Assembly (NCBI GenBank): GCA_039566865.1
Contig: CM076958.1
Location: 9,028,501 to 9,092,500, forward strand
Reading direction: 5' to 3'
DNA: 64,000 bases
Origin: Aurelia coerulea
Taxonomy: Eukaryota > Cnidaria > Scyphozoa > Semaeostomeae > Ulmaridae
The notes under the pieces were generated by a model. That model had not been told where the DNA came from. It searched no databases and worked only from the letters and a program-made list of their open reading frames with translations. Shown here piece after piece: positions 44,700-55,311 of the stretch (position 1 is its first letter; each line of letters begins with the position of its first letter). The position numbers were made by a program, and so were the translations under genes.

Positions 44700-45812
44700 G
44701 TGCATTTGAAAAGTATAGCTAATGTAGTAGTTCACCACGAAAGCACTGACAATCATCTACCTGAAAACGAGGCTACCTCACTTCACTCAATCAGAGCAAA
44801 AAATCCCAGAGGTTTGATTATTGCATATCTAAATATCAACTCAATCCGAAACAAATTTGAGTTTCTAAAACCACTTATAGCGGACAATGTTGATGTTTTA
44901 ACAGTTGCAGAGACGAAAATCGATGGCACCTTCACAACTAGCCAGTTTCTATTGGATGGTTTTTCGAAGCCCGTTAGGTTTGATCGAAATCGCCATGGAG
45001 GTGGTTTACTCATTTATGTCAGAGAGGGTGTTCCCTTCAAAGAGTTATCTCTTTACAAGCCACCAAACGACACTGAGTGTGGGATAATTGAAATAAGTCT
45101 CAAGAAGCAAAAATGGGTACTCTTCAGTATTTACCGTCCCCCCTCTCAATCTGAAAAATATTTCTTTGAAGAGATAGGAAAGGGGCTGGATTATTACAGC
45201 AGCAAATATGAAAGTATCTGTTTAATAGGAGATTTCAATTGTGAACTCAAGGAGAATATTGTCAGTGACTTCGTGGATAGCTATAATTTATCTAACCTGG
45301 TCAAGAGCCCAACCTGTTTTAAGTCTGACAGCCCTAGATGTATTGATCTGATTCTAACAAACAGAAAAAGAAGTTTTCAGAACACAGTAGCGGTACATAC
45401 AGGGCTGTCGGACTTCCACGCCATGATTGTTACAGTACTTAAAGGTGGATATCGGAAAAAAGGGCCTAAGATCATTGCATATAGAAATTACGCCAAATTC
45501 TGTGCCGATGATTTCAGGAAAGATCTCTGTGATCAGATTTCGTCTGAACTGCACGATAATGAAGATTATGGTGCTTTTGACACTGTGGTTACTGATACGC
45601 TAAATAGACATGCTCCTCTCAAGAAAAAGTACTTGCGTGCGAACGATGGCCCCTTTATGACAAAGGCCTTACGAAAAGCGATGATGCATCGCAAGAGACT
45701 GCGCAACAGGTACATAAAGAACAGAACTGAGGAAAACTTAAAAGCATTTAAAACGCAAAGAAACCTTTGTGTCAAACTTCTGCGCAAGACGAAATCAGAT
45801 TACTTGTGTTAA
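44700..45812 (+). CDS. Element E ORF2, APE endonuclease and linker (RT missing)
   Basis: After a 40-residue leader the APE domain has AYLNINSIRNKFE, VAETKIDG, HGGGLLIYVREGVP, LFSIYRPPSQ, LIGDFNCEL, CIDLILTNRKRSF and LSDFHAMIV, the complete set of catalytic Asn, Glu, Asp and His positions. The linker typical of this group follows (YLRANDGPFMTKALRKAMMHRKRLRN). TAA at 45810-45812 ends it right after KTKSDYL, where relatives continue into RT, and the following DNA is unrelated. It is an endonuclease-only product, if expressed at all. Confidence 0.85.
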   Translation: MHLKSIANVVVHHESTDNHLPENEATSLHSIRAKNPRGLIIAYLNINSIRNKFEFLKPLIADNVDVLTVAETKIDGTFTTSQFLLDGFSKPVRFDRNRHGGGLLIYVREGVPFKELSLYKPPNDTECGIIEISLKKQKWVLFSIYRPPSQSEKYFFEEIGKGLDYYSSKYESICLIGDFNCELKENIVSDFVDSYNLSNLVKSPTCFKSDSPRCIDLILTNRKRSFQNTVAVHTGLSDFHAMIVTVLKGGYRKKGPKIIAYRNYAKFCADDFRKDLCDQISSELHDNEDYGAFDTVVTDTLNRHAPLKKKYLRANDGPFMTKALRKAMMHRKRLRNRYIKNRTEENLKAFKTQRNLCVKLLRKTKSDYLC

Positions 45813-45853
45813 AGTGAGCTCTGAAAATATATCTTCAAATTCGTTATCAAACA

Positions 45854-46069
45854 ATGGAAAGCAATGTGGAAATCGTTGTGGAGGCTACCGAAAATCTCAG
45901 AAGTAAAAGCAAAGGTCGGTATTTCGAAAATATTTCAGAATTATGCCAAACTAAACATGGATGGAGTGGCGCAAAAACCAGCGAGGCCCTCGAGGAGGCA
46001 ATTAAACAAAAGAAGATCTTTTCCTCTATAGTCACTAGACTGGCTACACAATCTCTGTATGCTCCTTAG
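45854..46069 (+). CDS. Small ORF with winged-helix-like sequence (possible ORF1 N-terminus)
   Basis: 71 codons from ATG. GRYFENISELCQTKHGW, TSEALEEAIKQKKIFSSIV and VTRLATQSLY have the spacing of a small winged-helix domain and resemble the start of element D ORF1 (GREEIEELVLNRIRKI, NIMLQTGKIRKTY). It may be the separated N-terminus of element F ORF1, which lies 1.7 kb downstream and lacks such a domain. Not firmly identified. Confidence 0.35.
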   Translation: MESNVEIVVEATENLRSKSKGRYFENISELCQTKHGWSGAKTSEALEEAIKQKKIFSSIVTRLATQSLYAP

Positions 46070-46079
46070 AACTGATTTG

Positions 46080-47780
46080 TCGCTAATACAGAGACTTGTT
46101 GCCAAATAGTGTCTGAAATCGGAATAACTTGATAGCCTCGTTTTCATAAGCGCTACATGCGTAAAACGCGGACCACGGACACGGAATTAGTATTTTGGTT
46201 GTTGTTGCTGCTGTGATCAGTAATCATCAAAATATGACTCAAGAAAACAACACATTGATACCAAGTTTCATTCATGTGAATTTGAAAGAATTTTAGACAG
46301 TTTATGACTCTGACAAAATTGAGCATGGACAGTGAACATAAATTTGAAATTTCAGAGGAGTTTCAGTTTCATATATATATAAATTCACCACGGAGAGAAT
46401 TATTTAAAGGAGGAGCTCTCTCAATAGGTAAACTAATCGAGGAGAGAGCCCCCCCCCCCCCATCAAAGTGACCAAAGATAAAGTGACCAAAGTTCAGAGT
46501 GACCAAAGATAAAGGAAGGAACCAAAGACTTGACAAGATTAGACATTTCATCATCATTATACATTATAATCAGCAATCAGTTAAGTGGTATCCGAAGGAC
46601 TGAAGTACAAGGAATTTTCAAGGGAACTGTTCTTTATATTTGCTCCAAGTGATTTGCTGCATCAGATAGACAAACTCTCTCCAAGAAAAGTGCCACCTAA
46701 ATGCATGATGCGAGGTCTGATAATAATGAAGCAGATATCTTGCTTTAAACAAACCCCTATGAATTAAGAACATCAACATCAATGTGATAAAGTAACCAGT
46801 ACTTGTTAAATCACAAGCAAAAAATTATATCACCCTTTCCTTTTCGTATGTGATCCAAACACGGGGTGGGGCGGGGGGGGGGGGTTGGATCACATATGGT
46901 ACTTATAAAGATTCTAAACTTCTAAAATATCTAAAGATTGTTTTATTTGGCAGATCAAATGCATTCAAACCAAAACAACTGTTAAGGTGATAAAGTACAA
47001 CAGCTCAACATTGCCAAGTAACATGCTTGCAGTTAGATAATATTAGAAATTCAAGGCCCCCGACGAGAACAGAAAAGTGGGGGGGGGGGGCAGGCCAAAC
47101 TTGATACAAAAAGTTACCACAACACAATAACATGATGATGAGCTATGATGAGCTGCCTTTCAAAACGGCCTGTTTTGCAAACATCTGGAGGAGCGTGGCC
47201 CCCCGGCCCCCCGGTCCCCAAGTCATCGGAGGCCCTGAAATTGAAATACACGAGCCAAATGTAAACGAAAAAATCACTAACCTGAACTTAGAGTAGGCCT
47301 ACACTACTGCAGTGTACTGACAGACTGACACTCACTCTCACTGCTGTCTTGAAAATGCCTCTCAAGTATCACAACAGCATTACATTTTGCCATTTCCTGT
47401 TAGAGCACAAACAAATATCTCTTCCCAGTGCCCACTTCATCATGCCAAATGGCTAGCTAAATTCCTTCAGCTTCATTTGCTTCTGCTCTTCAGGTCGATC
47501 AAGCTGCGACGACAGCGCCGGACGCCATTGCTTCTTCTTGAAAAACTCAGACCAAACAGGCCTCTACTTCAAAGGGAGGTTTTCCAGTAAAAATAAGTAA
47601 AGAGAGGAAAAGTTGATTGGCTACAAAAAAATGTTCAATTGTTTTAGCCGAAATGCTCCAATCAGATTACAATCAGGTTTTTCGTTCTGAAAATTCCGAT
47701 TTGAGACACTCTCTGGCAACTAGTCCCTCATTGAGCTGGCCATCAGCAACAACAACAACAGCGAAATCGAGGGACTAGTG
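46080..47780. other. No gene recognised; homopolymer runs
   Basis: No supported ORF. C or G runs of about 10 or more occur near 46450, 46870 and 47082. AGTGACCAAAG is repeated at 46477-46510. Confidence 0.45.
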
Positions 47781-47787
47781 TAGCTAG

Positions 47788-48579
47788 TCTAGGCCTAGGC
47801 ATCGATCAACAATTCCATCGTTCAGGCAAGAAACTCCCTCTGGAATAGAAGAAAAAGTAACACAACGCAACAAAACAAATGGAGAACAATCAGTGAAACA
47901 AACAATTGATACAACGAAAACAAAAGATACAAAGAGAGCTATTCAAACTGAACAATCAGGAGATCAAAGTCAAGAACAAAAGTCGAAACAAATAACGATG
48001 AAAGGCAAGGAAATTCATAGTAAACAACCTGGAGTACAGAATCAAGAGAATGGGCCTAAGCAAACAAAAACGAAGAATCGGAAAAGAATTACGATCGTTG
48101 GTGACTCCATGCTAAATGGAATCTTGGACGAAGGGTTGCAAAAGGATCACAACGTACAAGTGAAACGCCACCCTGGAGCAACAACAAGAGATATTGTAGA
48201 TTACGTAAGACCAGTAATCAGGAAAAAGCCGGACTGTATTATCATACACGCAGGCACGAATGACCTTACGAGTCAAGAAAAAACTGATACGATCAACAAT
48301 TTTAGAGAGATCATAGAGGAAACCAAACGTGAGTCACCGGACACTTCCATTGTTCTTTCCACAGCCGTGATGAGAAAAGATAAACAGGCTATGGATAAAA
48401 AGGTGAGCGTTCCAGCGTTAAATCGTGAGATCAGGGAGTTTGCCAACACTATGAAGATTTCAGTTATCGACAATTCAAATCTCGACGTCTCTTGTCTTAG
48501 TCGCAAGAAATTACATCTCAATGAAAAGGGAAACGCCTATTTAGCAAGAAACTTTTTAAATTTTATTAAAACTTTTTGA
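47788..48579 (+). CDS. Element F ORF1 with SGNH hydrolase domain
   Basis: The frame is open from 47788; no ATG opens it, and a GTG at 47893 was one possible start, so the true N-terminus may lie in lost sequence. A Lys/Gln/Thr-rich, low-complexity linker of about 90 residues leads to the hydrolase: RITIVGDSMLNGI (block I, near 48090-48125), RHPGATTRDIVDYV, IIIHAGTNDLT (block III) and SRKKLHLNEKGNAYLARNFL (block V). All four SGNH positions are present and this domain is unbroken. The stop is at 48577-48579, only about 20 bases before the ORF2 frame opens. Confidence 0.82.
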   Translation, partial: SRPRHRSTIPSFRQETPSGIEEKVTQRNKTNGEQSVKQTIDTTKTKDTKRAIQTEQSGDQSQEQKSKQITMKGKEIHSKQPGVQNQENGPKQTKTKNRKRITIVGDSMLNGILDEGLQKDHNVQVKRHPGATTRDIVDYVRPVIRKKPDCIIIHAGTNDLTSQEKTDTINNFREIIEETKRESPDTSIVLSTAVMRKDKQAMDKKVSVPALNREIREFANTMKISVIDNSNLDVSCLSRKKLHLNEKGNAYLARNFLNFIKTF

Positions 48580-48756
48580 ACTGCGGTACCTCCAACGGTG
48601 CCAACCAGCCAAAGAAATGAAAACTGTTCAGAATGCACTACGCAAATTGAAGGCATTGATAGTATTAACGAAGTCATAGATAATGACACCCTACTGGGTC
48701 CATCTGAAACATCATCTTTATCAACCCAAACCGAAACTGAGGCTAACTGTTTTGAT

Positions 48757-50419
48757 CAGGGCAGCCGAGAGCGAGGGCGGGCCCCGGGGCAACTAGTGGA
48801 TGCGGGCCCCTTGCTTGGCACTGGCAATAGGTCCCTCTATGGCCCTCTAACTTTTGTGTTATGTTGTTGTTGTTATCACTCCTTTTGTAGCAGCAAGTCA
48901 ACAGAGGGAGGGGGTGAAACAAGAGACTTTTGGAATGAGTCTACTACGGGTGCACAGTTGGGAAAATTTCGCAAATTCCAAAACATGAAAATCGTGAATT
49001 TTCATGTCGGATTTTGTGACTAAAGTTCAATGCAATGTCTAATCCTCATCAATTTCTAGCAGCAAAATGATCCACGGTAAGAACTAGGCATGTCGGAATG
49101 AAATTCTATTTTGGGAGGCTAGAACTAGATGTGAGCGCAGCGAGCAAAAATGGGGTCCGGGGGCTCGCCCCCGGGAAAATTTTTCATGACCACGCCCTTT
49201 AGATCGCTGGAAAATGCATCATTTTTGTAAAATCTGCCATTTAAAGAGGCAAAGGATCATGACTGATGGAGGTTTTTCCGGGAAATTTTGAAAATAGGAC
49301 CTCAATCAATTTCACGAGGATATACCGGGTCCGCCAAAATAAACTACGCACGTTTGACAGGCCAGAATAAATCGTACACTGGACCGATTTTGCAGATTTA
49401 TGACTAAATCATTTGCAGAAAGCTTGAATGAAATACTGGGATTTTTTGCAAATTTTTCATTTTCAGTTTTTAGAGCTAGAAGCGAGTTTCCTAAAATGTT
49501 AGTTTTCGAAAACACTGAAAAACAATCAAAAATCATCGACCAATTTTTCTAAAGAATCGACATAAATGGGCAAAGAGAGAACTTGTTCGTGGTGAGTTGC
49601 GATTTGGAAATCGAATGATTGTAATTTGCTGTACGAAAGTTCGTACTAAACCCCACAATGCCCCTGAAAACGTTTTCTCTTTATTCATTCATGTTGAATC
49701 TTTTAAAATTTTATCAACGTTTTTTGATCGTTTTCAATGTTCTCGAAAACGAACATTTTAAGAAACTTGCTTCTAGCTCTAAAAATTGGAAACGGAAAAA
49801 TTTGCAAAAAGTCCTAGGATCTAATCCAGGCTTTTTGCTAAAGATTAAGTAATAAATCTTCAAAATCGGTTTAGTGTACGATTTATTGTGGCCTGCCAAA
49901 CGTGCATAGTTTATTTTCGCGCTCCCGGTAGATTATTTTTGAATTGCATAATATAAAAAAATTAGAGATCTTCCGACGGGCCTGAAGAACGTAGATAGAA
50001 AAGTAATAAAATTTCTGACAGAGTTTATTTATTCGAAAACACCAGTAATGGCATGAGCAATACTTTCAGTAGCGTATTCTCAATACGATTTAACGAAACA
50101 ACGTTGATGGCAGCGAGGAGATGTAGACCCGTTCAATTTCTGTACATTTTTGTTGTTGTTCACATTCGGCCAGAGAAACTTACAACACAACACAAAGTTT
50201 ATTGCAATTGAAATGAACTGAGGCCCGTGATATTATTTGAACTTGAAAGTGCAATGGACAAGCAGAAAATTTGATTTATCCGGGGCCCCTTGCGGGGCCC
50301 AGCTAGATGATATAATTGCAACATACAATGGAAAAACAAAGCTTCATTTTTACGGGCCCCTGGCGGGGCCCGGGCCCCGGGGCAGTTGCCCCGGCTACCC
50401 CCCCCTCTCGGCGGTCCTG
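48757..50419. mobile_element. hAT-like non-autonomous transposon in element F
   Basis: The 8-bp duplicate GTTTTGAT flanks it (48749-48756 and 50420-50427). Ends CAGGGCAGCCGAGAGC and, reverse complemented, CAGGACCGCCGAGAGG match; CAGGG-type tips with 8-bp duplications are hAT traits. Both subterminal parts are unusually rich in GGGGCCCC words (48775-48815; 50280-50400). No transposase ORF. It holds a TA foldback (49325-49928). Confidence 0.8.
49325..49928. mobile_element. TA-flanked long-arm foldback nested in the hAT-like element
   Basis: CCGGGTCCGCCAAAATAAAC on the left matches the reverse complement of the right end (CCGGGAGCGCGAAAATAAAC). The arms continue through CGTTTGACAGGCCA, AATCGTACACT, CTAGAAGC and AACGTTTTC-type words for over 200 bases. 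TA is on both sides (49323-49324, 49929-49930). Confidence 0.8.
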
Positions 50420-51643
50420 GTTTTGATGAACTGAAACTCCTCCGCCTTAAATACCCACGAAACGTCATGATCAGTTACATCAACATAAACTCCATCAGAA
50501 ACAAATTTAGTGGTTTTTCAGAGATGATTGGTGAAAACGTCGATGTTTTGGTGATAGCCGAGACAAAGATCGATTCATCCTTCCCCACAAGCCAGTTCTT
50601 AATAGACGGCTTTAAAAGTCCTTATAGACTTGACGTTTCTGGAATTTTAGTTTATGTAAGAGATTGCCTGTAGAAGAAATATCAAAATTGATTGATAAAT
50701 GTTCTAGATATGATAATGTAATGGTCCTTGGAGACTTCAATCTAGGACCAGATGACATGGCCTTGTCATCGTTAATCCAAGATCATGATTTATATAACAT
50801 GATCAAACATCCAACATGTTTCAAGTCTTCCAAGGGCCGTTGCATTGATTTAATATTCACAAATCGAAAGCATTCCTTCATGCATTCCAAGTCATTTGAG
50901 ACTGGATTTAGCGATCACCATCATATGATCTACACCATCTTGAAAACAACATTCGTTAAACTCCCTCCGAAAAAAGTTACCTATCGAGACTACAAGAACT
51001 GGTCTCAGCTGCGTTTTGAAGATGAGATGAGGCAAAATCTGATCTCAGCTCACCCATCTACGTACGGAAACTTTGAATCGGTTTTTTTGAAAACACTTGA
51101 AGCAAACGCTCCTACTAAAACAAAGATAGTCAGGGCCAATGATAAACCGCACATGAATAAAGATCTACGGAAGGCTATGAGGAAAAGAGCGACTTGGAAA
51201 AAAGTTGCAAACAATAGCAAGCGAGAGGAAGATGTAAGAAAATATAAAGATCAAAGAAATCTTGTCGTGAAATTGAACATTCAGGCTAAAAGACAGCATT
51301 TTATGTCGCTACAGTCGAAAACAATTGACAACGATAAGAAGTTTTGGAAAACCGTGAAACCTCTGTTTGCTAATAAGAATCCCATGAGTGAGAAGATCAC
51401 CTTGATTGAAGATGGTAGAATCCTCTCAAATGATGTGGAAGTTGCTGAATGCTTTAATGAGTATTTTTGTAATATTATGGATAGTCTTGATATTGACCCC
51501 CTTTTTAAGGAGGTGCAAGAACAAATGTCTGTGGAACAAATGGTTTTGAGAGCGATAAATAAGTATAAAGATCACCCCTCTGTAAAGGTGATTAATCAAC
51601 AATCAATCAATGGCGAGCAACAATAGGGTGCTTCCGTGTATTC

Positions 51644-54268
51644 ATGCACAATCGGTCCCCAATGAGCAAACATTTCAAGCCATTTTCACTTGTTTTTCAA
51701 ATTTTATATTGGTTATGCTACATTTTCATTGCAATCGCTGTTATTGCGATACCCTTAACATTTACAATGCAGTTTCTTGCAGTGCACTCTGTGGAAACAC
51801 AGTCATGTTTCTTGCCTTTGTTCGCTCGCGTGCATCACTTTGCGAAGATAATCCTTTACACGACTGTAGAACTTGTCAAACGAATCCCGCTTGGCATCAT
51901 GGTTTTTGTTCGGTACAAGTACTTTCACTCTAAGTACGCCTATTTTCACATTGCATGCCTGACATATTGCGCATTGCATATAGAATGGTTAGTTTTTAGG
52001 ACAATTCTGCTCAGTGGTGATATAGAAACGAACCCCGGCCCCGAAACACTTGATTTTTGTACTTGGAACCTGAATAGCATTACTGCGTATGATTTTTTAC
52101 GAGTGTCCCTAATCGAGGCGTACAACTCTGTTTATAACTACGACCTGATTGGAATTGTTGAGACCCATCTTGATAGCACGATCAAGGAAGGTAGACTGGC
52201 ACTAGATGGCTATACTTTTATCAAAAGTAACCATCCACATGATATCAAAAGGGGTGGTGTCGGGCTTTATATCAAAGAATCCCTTCCTTCACAAAATCGT
52301 TCTGACCTCGCGACTCTCCCTGAATGTGTTGTGTGTGAGATCCAACTAAACAGAAAAAAGTACTTTTTTGTCGTACTCTATAGAAGTCCAAGTCAGGGCC
52401 AGAGTGAGTTTGATGACTTCACAATAAACTTTGAGTTATTGCTTTCTAAAATACATGCTGAAAATCCCTTCTGCGTGGTTATTACTGGTGATTTTAATTG
52501 TCGATCATCACAATGGTGGGAACATGATATTGAGAACAACGAGGGAAGAGTATTTGAGCCTTTCGTGTCTGAACTTGGCCTTCACCAGTTAATCTCAGAA
52601 CCAACTCATATCATGGGTGATTCTCAATCTTGCATTGATCTAATTTTCACTGATCAGCCCAATCTCGTTATCGAATCTGGTGTTCATCAGTCACTACACG
52701 AGCAATGTCATCATCAAATTGTTTATGGAAAATTGTCCGTGTCAAATATAGCAACACCTCCTTACACCCGTAAGGTTTGGTATTATGATAAGGCAGATTT
52801 TGTGGCGATCAGGAAAAGTATTGAAATGTTCAGTTGGCACGAGCATCTTGACAAAATAACATGCCCTAACGAACAGGTCAAATTTCTTAATGAAGTTCTT
52901 TTGAATATCTATTCAAATTTTATACCTAATAAGATGAAAACGATCCGGCCTTGCCAAGCACCCTGGATAACACAAACTGTTAAAAATTTTCTGAGGAAAA
53001 AGAACCGTGCTTATAAAAACTTTGTGAGGAGAGGTCAACCAGACGACAGGCTCGAAGGAATACAAAAAATGATAACTGAAGGTTCGAAATTGATTGAAGA
53101 TGCGAAGCGTAATTATTTTCTTAAAGTTGGAAACACCTTAGTAAACCCCGCGACCTCCAGCAGGACCTATTGGTCTCTAATTAACACTGTTCTAAACAAG
53201 GCAAAGATCCCCATAATACCACCTCTTTTAGAGAACGGGTTATTCATAACTGATTTCTCTGAAAAGGCACAAATTTTCAACGACTATTTTATACTTCAGT
53301 GTACGACAATTGACACCGGGAGTGAAATCCCGCATTATGTTCCAGTAGCTACTACTCTGATAAACGACTTTGGTATTTCCGATGAAAAGATACTGAATAT
53401 TATCAGATCACTTAATTCTCAAAAGGCTCATGGCTGGGATGAAATATCTGTGAGAATGATAAAATTAAGTGATGCTGCATTAGTTGTCCCGCTGAAGATA
53501 ATATTCGCGAACTGTTTGAGTTGTGGTCTTTTCCCCCAAATATGGAAATGTGCAAATGTTGTGCCTGTGCACAAAAAGAATGAGAAAAATGTCAAAGGTA
53601 ACTACCGTCCAATCTCCCTTCTTCCTATTTTTGGCAAAATACTTGAAAAGTTAATATATGATTCTTTATATTCACACCTTGTCTCATGTGAGCTACTTAA
53701 TCCAAACCAGTCAGGTTTTCGTCCAGGTGACTCAACGATAAACCAGCTAATCTCCATAACTCACACCATCTTTAAAGCTTTCGACTGCAATCCGCCGCTT
53801 GATGTTCGTTCTGTTTATCTTGATATCTCCAAAGCCTTTGACAGGGTGTGGCATGATGGTCTTGTCTACAAACTTAAACGATGTGGTGTTTCAGGACAGC
53901 TCCTTTCTCTTATCCAGAGTTTTCTTAGAGATCGAAAGCAGCGAACTGTTTTGAACGGAAAATGCTCTGTTTGGGGAGATATCTCAGCCGGAGTACCTCA
54001 GGGCTCTATTTTGGGGCCCTTGTTTTTCCTTGCTTACATAAATGATCTTACTGAAAATCTGAAGTGCAATGTCAAACTTTTCGCCGACGATACATCACTA
54101 TTTACCGTTGTACATGATAAAAACACAGCTGCCAATGATATGAACCATGACTTAGAGTTGATAAGACAGTGGGCTCATGACTGGAGGATGTCATTCAATC
54201 CTGATCCGCAAAAGCAAGCTGTAGAAGTAATTTTTCAAGGAAAAGAAATAAAATTGATCATCCAATGA
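51644..54268 (+). CDS. Family A polyprotein: membrane leader, 2A motif, APE endonuclease, reverse transcriptase
   Basis: The ATG at 51644 is the first in this frame after the element start. Residues 14-44 form a strong membrane segment, and two more hydrophobic stretches lie at about 66-90 and 98-122. GDIETNPGP (125-133) matches the 2A ribosome-skipping consensus D-x-E-x-N-P-G-P, so the leader (1-132) would be released from the enzyme part that begins at Pro133. The APE domain (134-360) has TWNLNSI, IVETHLD, VLYRSPSQ, ITGDFNCRS, CIDLIFTDQP and CHHQI. RT has GWDEISVRMIKL, NYRPISLLPIFGKILEKL, NPNQSGFRPGDSTINQL, YLDISKAFDRVWH, GVPQGSILGPLFFLAYI and catalytic FADD (813-816). The ORF ends at 54268 through a frameshift; the rest is in the next ORF. 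Confidence 0.92.
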   Translation: MHNRSPMSKHFKPFSLVFQILYWLCYIFIAIAVIAIPLTFTMQFLAVHSVETQSCFLPLFARVHHFAKIILYTTVELVKRIPLGIMVFVRYKYFHSKYAYFHIACLTYCALHIEWLVFRTILLSGDIETNPGPETLDFCTWNLNSITAYDFLRVSLIEAYNSVYNYDLIGIVETHLDSTIKEGRLALDGYTFIKSNHPHDIKRGGVGLYIKESLPSQNRSDLATLPECVVCEIQLNRKKYFFVVLYRSPSQGQSEFDDFTINFELLLSKIHAENPFCVVITGDFNCRSSQWWEHDIENNEGRVFEPFVSELGLHQLISEPTHIMGDSQSCIDLIFTDQPNLVIESGVHQSLHEQCHHQIVYGKLSVSNIATPPYTRKVWYYDKADFVAIRKSIEMFSWHEHLDKITCPNEQVKFLNEVLLNIYSNFIPNKMKTIRPCQAPWITQTVKNFLRKKNRAYKNFVRRGQPDDRLEGIQKMITEGSKLIEDAKRNYFLKVGNTLVNPATSSRTYWSLINTVLNKAKIPIIPPLLENGLFITDFSEKAQIFNDYFILQCTTIDTGSEIPHYVPVATTLINDFGISDEKILNIIRSLNSQKAHGWDEISVRMIKLSDAALVVPLKIIFANCLSCGLFPQIWKCANVVPVHKKNEKNVKGNYRPISLLPIFGKILEKLIYDSLYSHLVSCELLNPNQSGFRPGDSTINQLISITHTIFKAFDCNPPLDVRSVYLDISKAFDRVWHDGLVYKLKRCGVSGQLLSLIQSFLRDRKQRTVLNGKCSVWGDISAGVPQGSILGPLFFLAYINDLTENLKCNVKLFADDTSLFTVVHDKNTAANDMNHDLELIRQWAHDWRMSFNPDPQKQAVEVIFQGKEIKLIIQ

Positions 54269-55311
54269 TCCATTTTAACAATACACCTGTGAAGAAAGTA
54301 GATGAACATAAGCATTTAGGACTTTTTCTTGACTCAAAGCTATCATTTGCTGCCCACATCAAGGCAGCTATCACTAAAACACGTAGGGGTATCGGTTTGC
54401 TGAAATATCTTTCCAAATATCTCCCCAGACATACACTTAATGAAATATACAAGCTGTACGTGCGACCACATCTAGACTACGGGGATGTCATTTATCATAT
54501 TCCTGCAAAAGTATGTGAATTTAGTGGAAATACAATTTTGCCAAATGTCATGGAGAAGCTAGAGTCCATTCAATATTCTGCTGCTCTTGCTGTTTCAGGA
54601 ACATGGAAGGGTACCTCGAGAGAGAAGCTGTATGCAGAGCTTGGCTGGGAATCGCTAAGTCTCCGTCGGTGGAGCAGACGCCTTACCCTGTTCTACAAGT
54701 TTATAAATAATCTAGCTCCTGACTATACTACAGATCCAATCCCACCACAACGGCAGTCACGATACTCTCTTCGCAAGCAGGATGTCATTGGGCGAATAAG
54801 GGCAAGGACAGAAAAATTCCAATCTAGCTCCTATCCTCGCTGCCTTTCAGAGTGGAACAAGCTGGATTCAGAAATTAGACTTGCACCTTCCATTGCTGCA
54901 TTCAAGACAAAGCTGCTATCAAAAATTCGTCCCCTGCCAAAATCTGTCTTCAGGATACACGACCCAACAGGTCTATCTTATCTTACACAACTTCGGGTTG
55001 GTCTCAGTAAATTGAACTTTCACAAATTCAAGCATAATTTCAGAGATACCATAAACCCAATGTGCCCAACTAATGATGGCATTGAGGACACGGAACACTT
55101 TTTGTTGCTCTGCCCTTCCTTTGAAGTATTACGAAGAGACCTTCTCGCTGGAGTTTCCTCTTTATTACGACCACATAGATTCACCAATCCTTCAAATGAT
55201 GTTCTACTAAAGATTTTAATGTATGGTGATAACGATCTTCCAGATGATGTTAATAAAAGCATACTTCTTTTAACTCTGCGTTTTATCCATAAAACTGGCC
55301 GATTTGATTAG
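54265..55311 (+). pseudogene. Family A polyprotein C-terminal part (frameshifted)
   Basis: Continues RT with VDEHKHLGLFLDSKLSFAAH, KYLPRHTLNEIYKLYVRPHL and LAVSGTWKGTSREKLYAELG. A terminal domain follows, with HNFRDTINPMCPTNDGI and DTEHFLLLCPSF, whose Cys and His spacing suggests zinc binding. It ends with TLRFIHKTGRFD. One missing T in the run near 54235 separates it from the main ORF. Apart from that it is open to its natural stop at 55309-55311. Confidence 0.88.

Larger units (their letters stand above)
43476..45812 (+). mobile_element. Non-LTR retrotransposon E (ORF1 with SGNH domain, ORF2 endonuclease only)
   Basis: Contains an SGNH ORF1 (to 44483) and the endonuclease half of ORF2 (44700-45812), then stops. 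No RT follows, so the 3' part is missing, the reverse of normal 5' truncation. The linker between the ORFs holds two imperfect copies of a segment with CATCCTCCGGG and CGCATGTGTT words (about 44504-44690). Edges are uncertain. Confidence 0.7.

Noticed and set aside
51610..51933. 107-codon ORF overlapping the start of the family A polyprotein
   Set aside because: Out of frame with the polyprotein and without recognisable features; a shadow ORF.
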